In this document: piece by piece, positions 4,630 to 5,113 of the stretch | Layout: every line of letters starts with the position of its first letter | Numbering within the stretch: position 1 is the stretch's first letter | Assembly: GCA_030635995.1 (NCBI GenBank) | Contig: DAOVXU010000133.1 | Location: 1 to 5,113 of the forward strand | Length of the DNA: 5,113 bases | From: Arcobacter sp. | Lineage (GTDB): Bacteria > Campylobacterota > Campylobacteria > Campylobacterales > Arcobacteraceae | Direction: 5' to 3' | Program-made: the position numbers and the translations under genes | The notes under the pieces: generated by a model | What the model was told of the DNA's origin: nothing | The model's input: the letters and a program-made list of their open reading frames with translations, nothing else | Database searches by the model: none

Positions 4630-5113
4630 ATGAATTCTAAATATATTATAGTTTGTATAGATAGTGATAGTGTTATTTTAAGTATATTGGAGAGTAAAAT
4701 TTCTAGAATAATTGATAGTAATTATGTAGTGAATACTTATACTACGGCAGAAGAAGCATTATTAAATTCTTTTGAAAATATTGCAAATGGTTATGAGATA
4801 CTTATGACTATTTGTAGTTATGACTTACCAAATATTACAGGTGAAGAGTTTATTGTAGATTTCTTTAAAAACTCTCCATATACAAAAAATGTAATATTTA
4901 AACCAGATTTAAATATAGATATTATTTCAAATATTTTGAATAATGCTTCACTTTATAGAATAATTGATAAAAATTTAGATAAATGTAATTTTGAACTGAT
5001 GATACTAGAAACAATAAAAGTATATGATCAAGAGAGACGATTAAGAGACTATCAAAATGTTTTAGAGGATGCGGTGGATAAAAGAACAAAAGAGTTAAAA
5101 GATACAAATATAA
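4630..5113 (+). CDS. Degenerate receiver-domain protein with coiled-coil linker, 3' end outside the window
   Basis: The frame is open from ATG 4630 to the window edge (161 codons, no stop). Residues 4-130 follow the response-regulator receiver pattern: YIIVCIDSDSVILSIL (beta 1 and helix 1), YEILMTICSYDLPNITGEEF (beta 3 and loop), KNVIF (beta 4), SLYRIIDKNLD (beta 5). Key positions are altered. The acidic pair is D11 followed by S12. The phosphoacceptor position, four residues before P67, is S63 and not Asp. The Thr/Ser of beta 4 is probably K91. The beta 5 lysine K114 is kept. The domain is therefore unlikely to be phosphorylated in the usual way. 'LYRIIDKNLD' resembles the 'LYRYIxKPWD' of receivers that head multidomain signalling proteins. 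The helix from 128 on ends YQNVLEDAVDKRTKELKDTN, a linker typically placed before a histidine kinase, GGDEF or HD output domain, which would lie to the right. It has its own promoter and a strong ribosome binding site. Confidence 0.85.
   Translation, partial: MNSKYIIVCIDSDSVILSILESKISRIIDSNYVVNTYTTAEEALLNSFENIANGYEILMTICSYDLPNITGEEFIVDFFKNSPYTKNVIFKPDLNIDIISNILNNASLYRIIDKNLDKCNFELMILETIKVYDQERRLRDYQNVLEDAVDKRTKELKDTNI

Noticed and set aside
4922..5107. A 61-codon open frame on the minus strand
   Set aside because: It lies inside the receiver-like gene, has no ribosome binding site or family motif, and its composition is the reverse shadow of AT-rich coding sequence.

Overview
The window is AT-rich, with A/T-ending codons throughout, tightly packed genes and TATAAT-type promoters. 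The protein set (SurE, a short 270-residue phosphatidylserine decarboxylase, a PpiC-type parvulin, a DUF3817 membrane protein) and the base composition fit a Campylobacterota genome, most likely an Arcobacter-type organism. That placement is inferred from general knowledge of these families; no search was run. The window looks chromosomal. I see no insertion sequence, integrase, tRNA, rRNA or CRISPR array.

Left part (1-1111): the 3' end of an unrecognised gene, broken by one in-frame TGA where a Trp codon would fit, ends just before surE. surE is a complete and apparently intact survival-protein nucleotidase.

Middle part (1101-3060): a good sigma-70 promoter (TTGATA, 17 bp, TATAAT with an extended -10) overlaps the end of surE. 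It drives a compact co-directional run: an 87-residue protein with a sigma-region-4-like helix-turn-helix pattern, then psd one base later, then a short-chain dehydrogenase/reductase 10 bases after psd. psd makes phosphatidylethanolamine. Nothing in the sequence shows directly that its neighbours act in the same pathway.

A small DUF3817 membrane protein lies convergently on the minus strand (3068-3367). It is followed by a 159-bp divergent spacer carrying the signals for a free-standing parvulin prolyl isomerase (3527-3811).

Right part (3818-5113): a perfect-stem hairpin without a U-tract separates the parvulin from a membrane-anchored SprT-like zinc-metalloprotease-type protein. Next comes a short ribbon-helix-helix-like protein, whose start is probably the GTG at 4363. 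Last is a gene with its own promoter and a very strong ribosome binding site, cut by the window end. It encodes a receiver-like domain that lacks the phosphoacceptor aspartate, followed by a coiled-coil linker of the kind that precedes a kinase or cyclase output domain.

The most unusual items are this degenerate receiver, the predicted periplasmic SprT-like protein, the small helix-turn-helix-like protein in front of psd, and the nonsense-interrupted gene at the left edge. None amounts to a demonstrated new system. They are leads of moderate strength.
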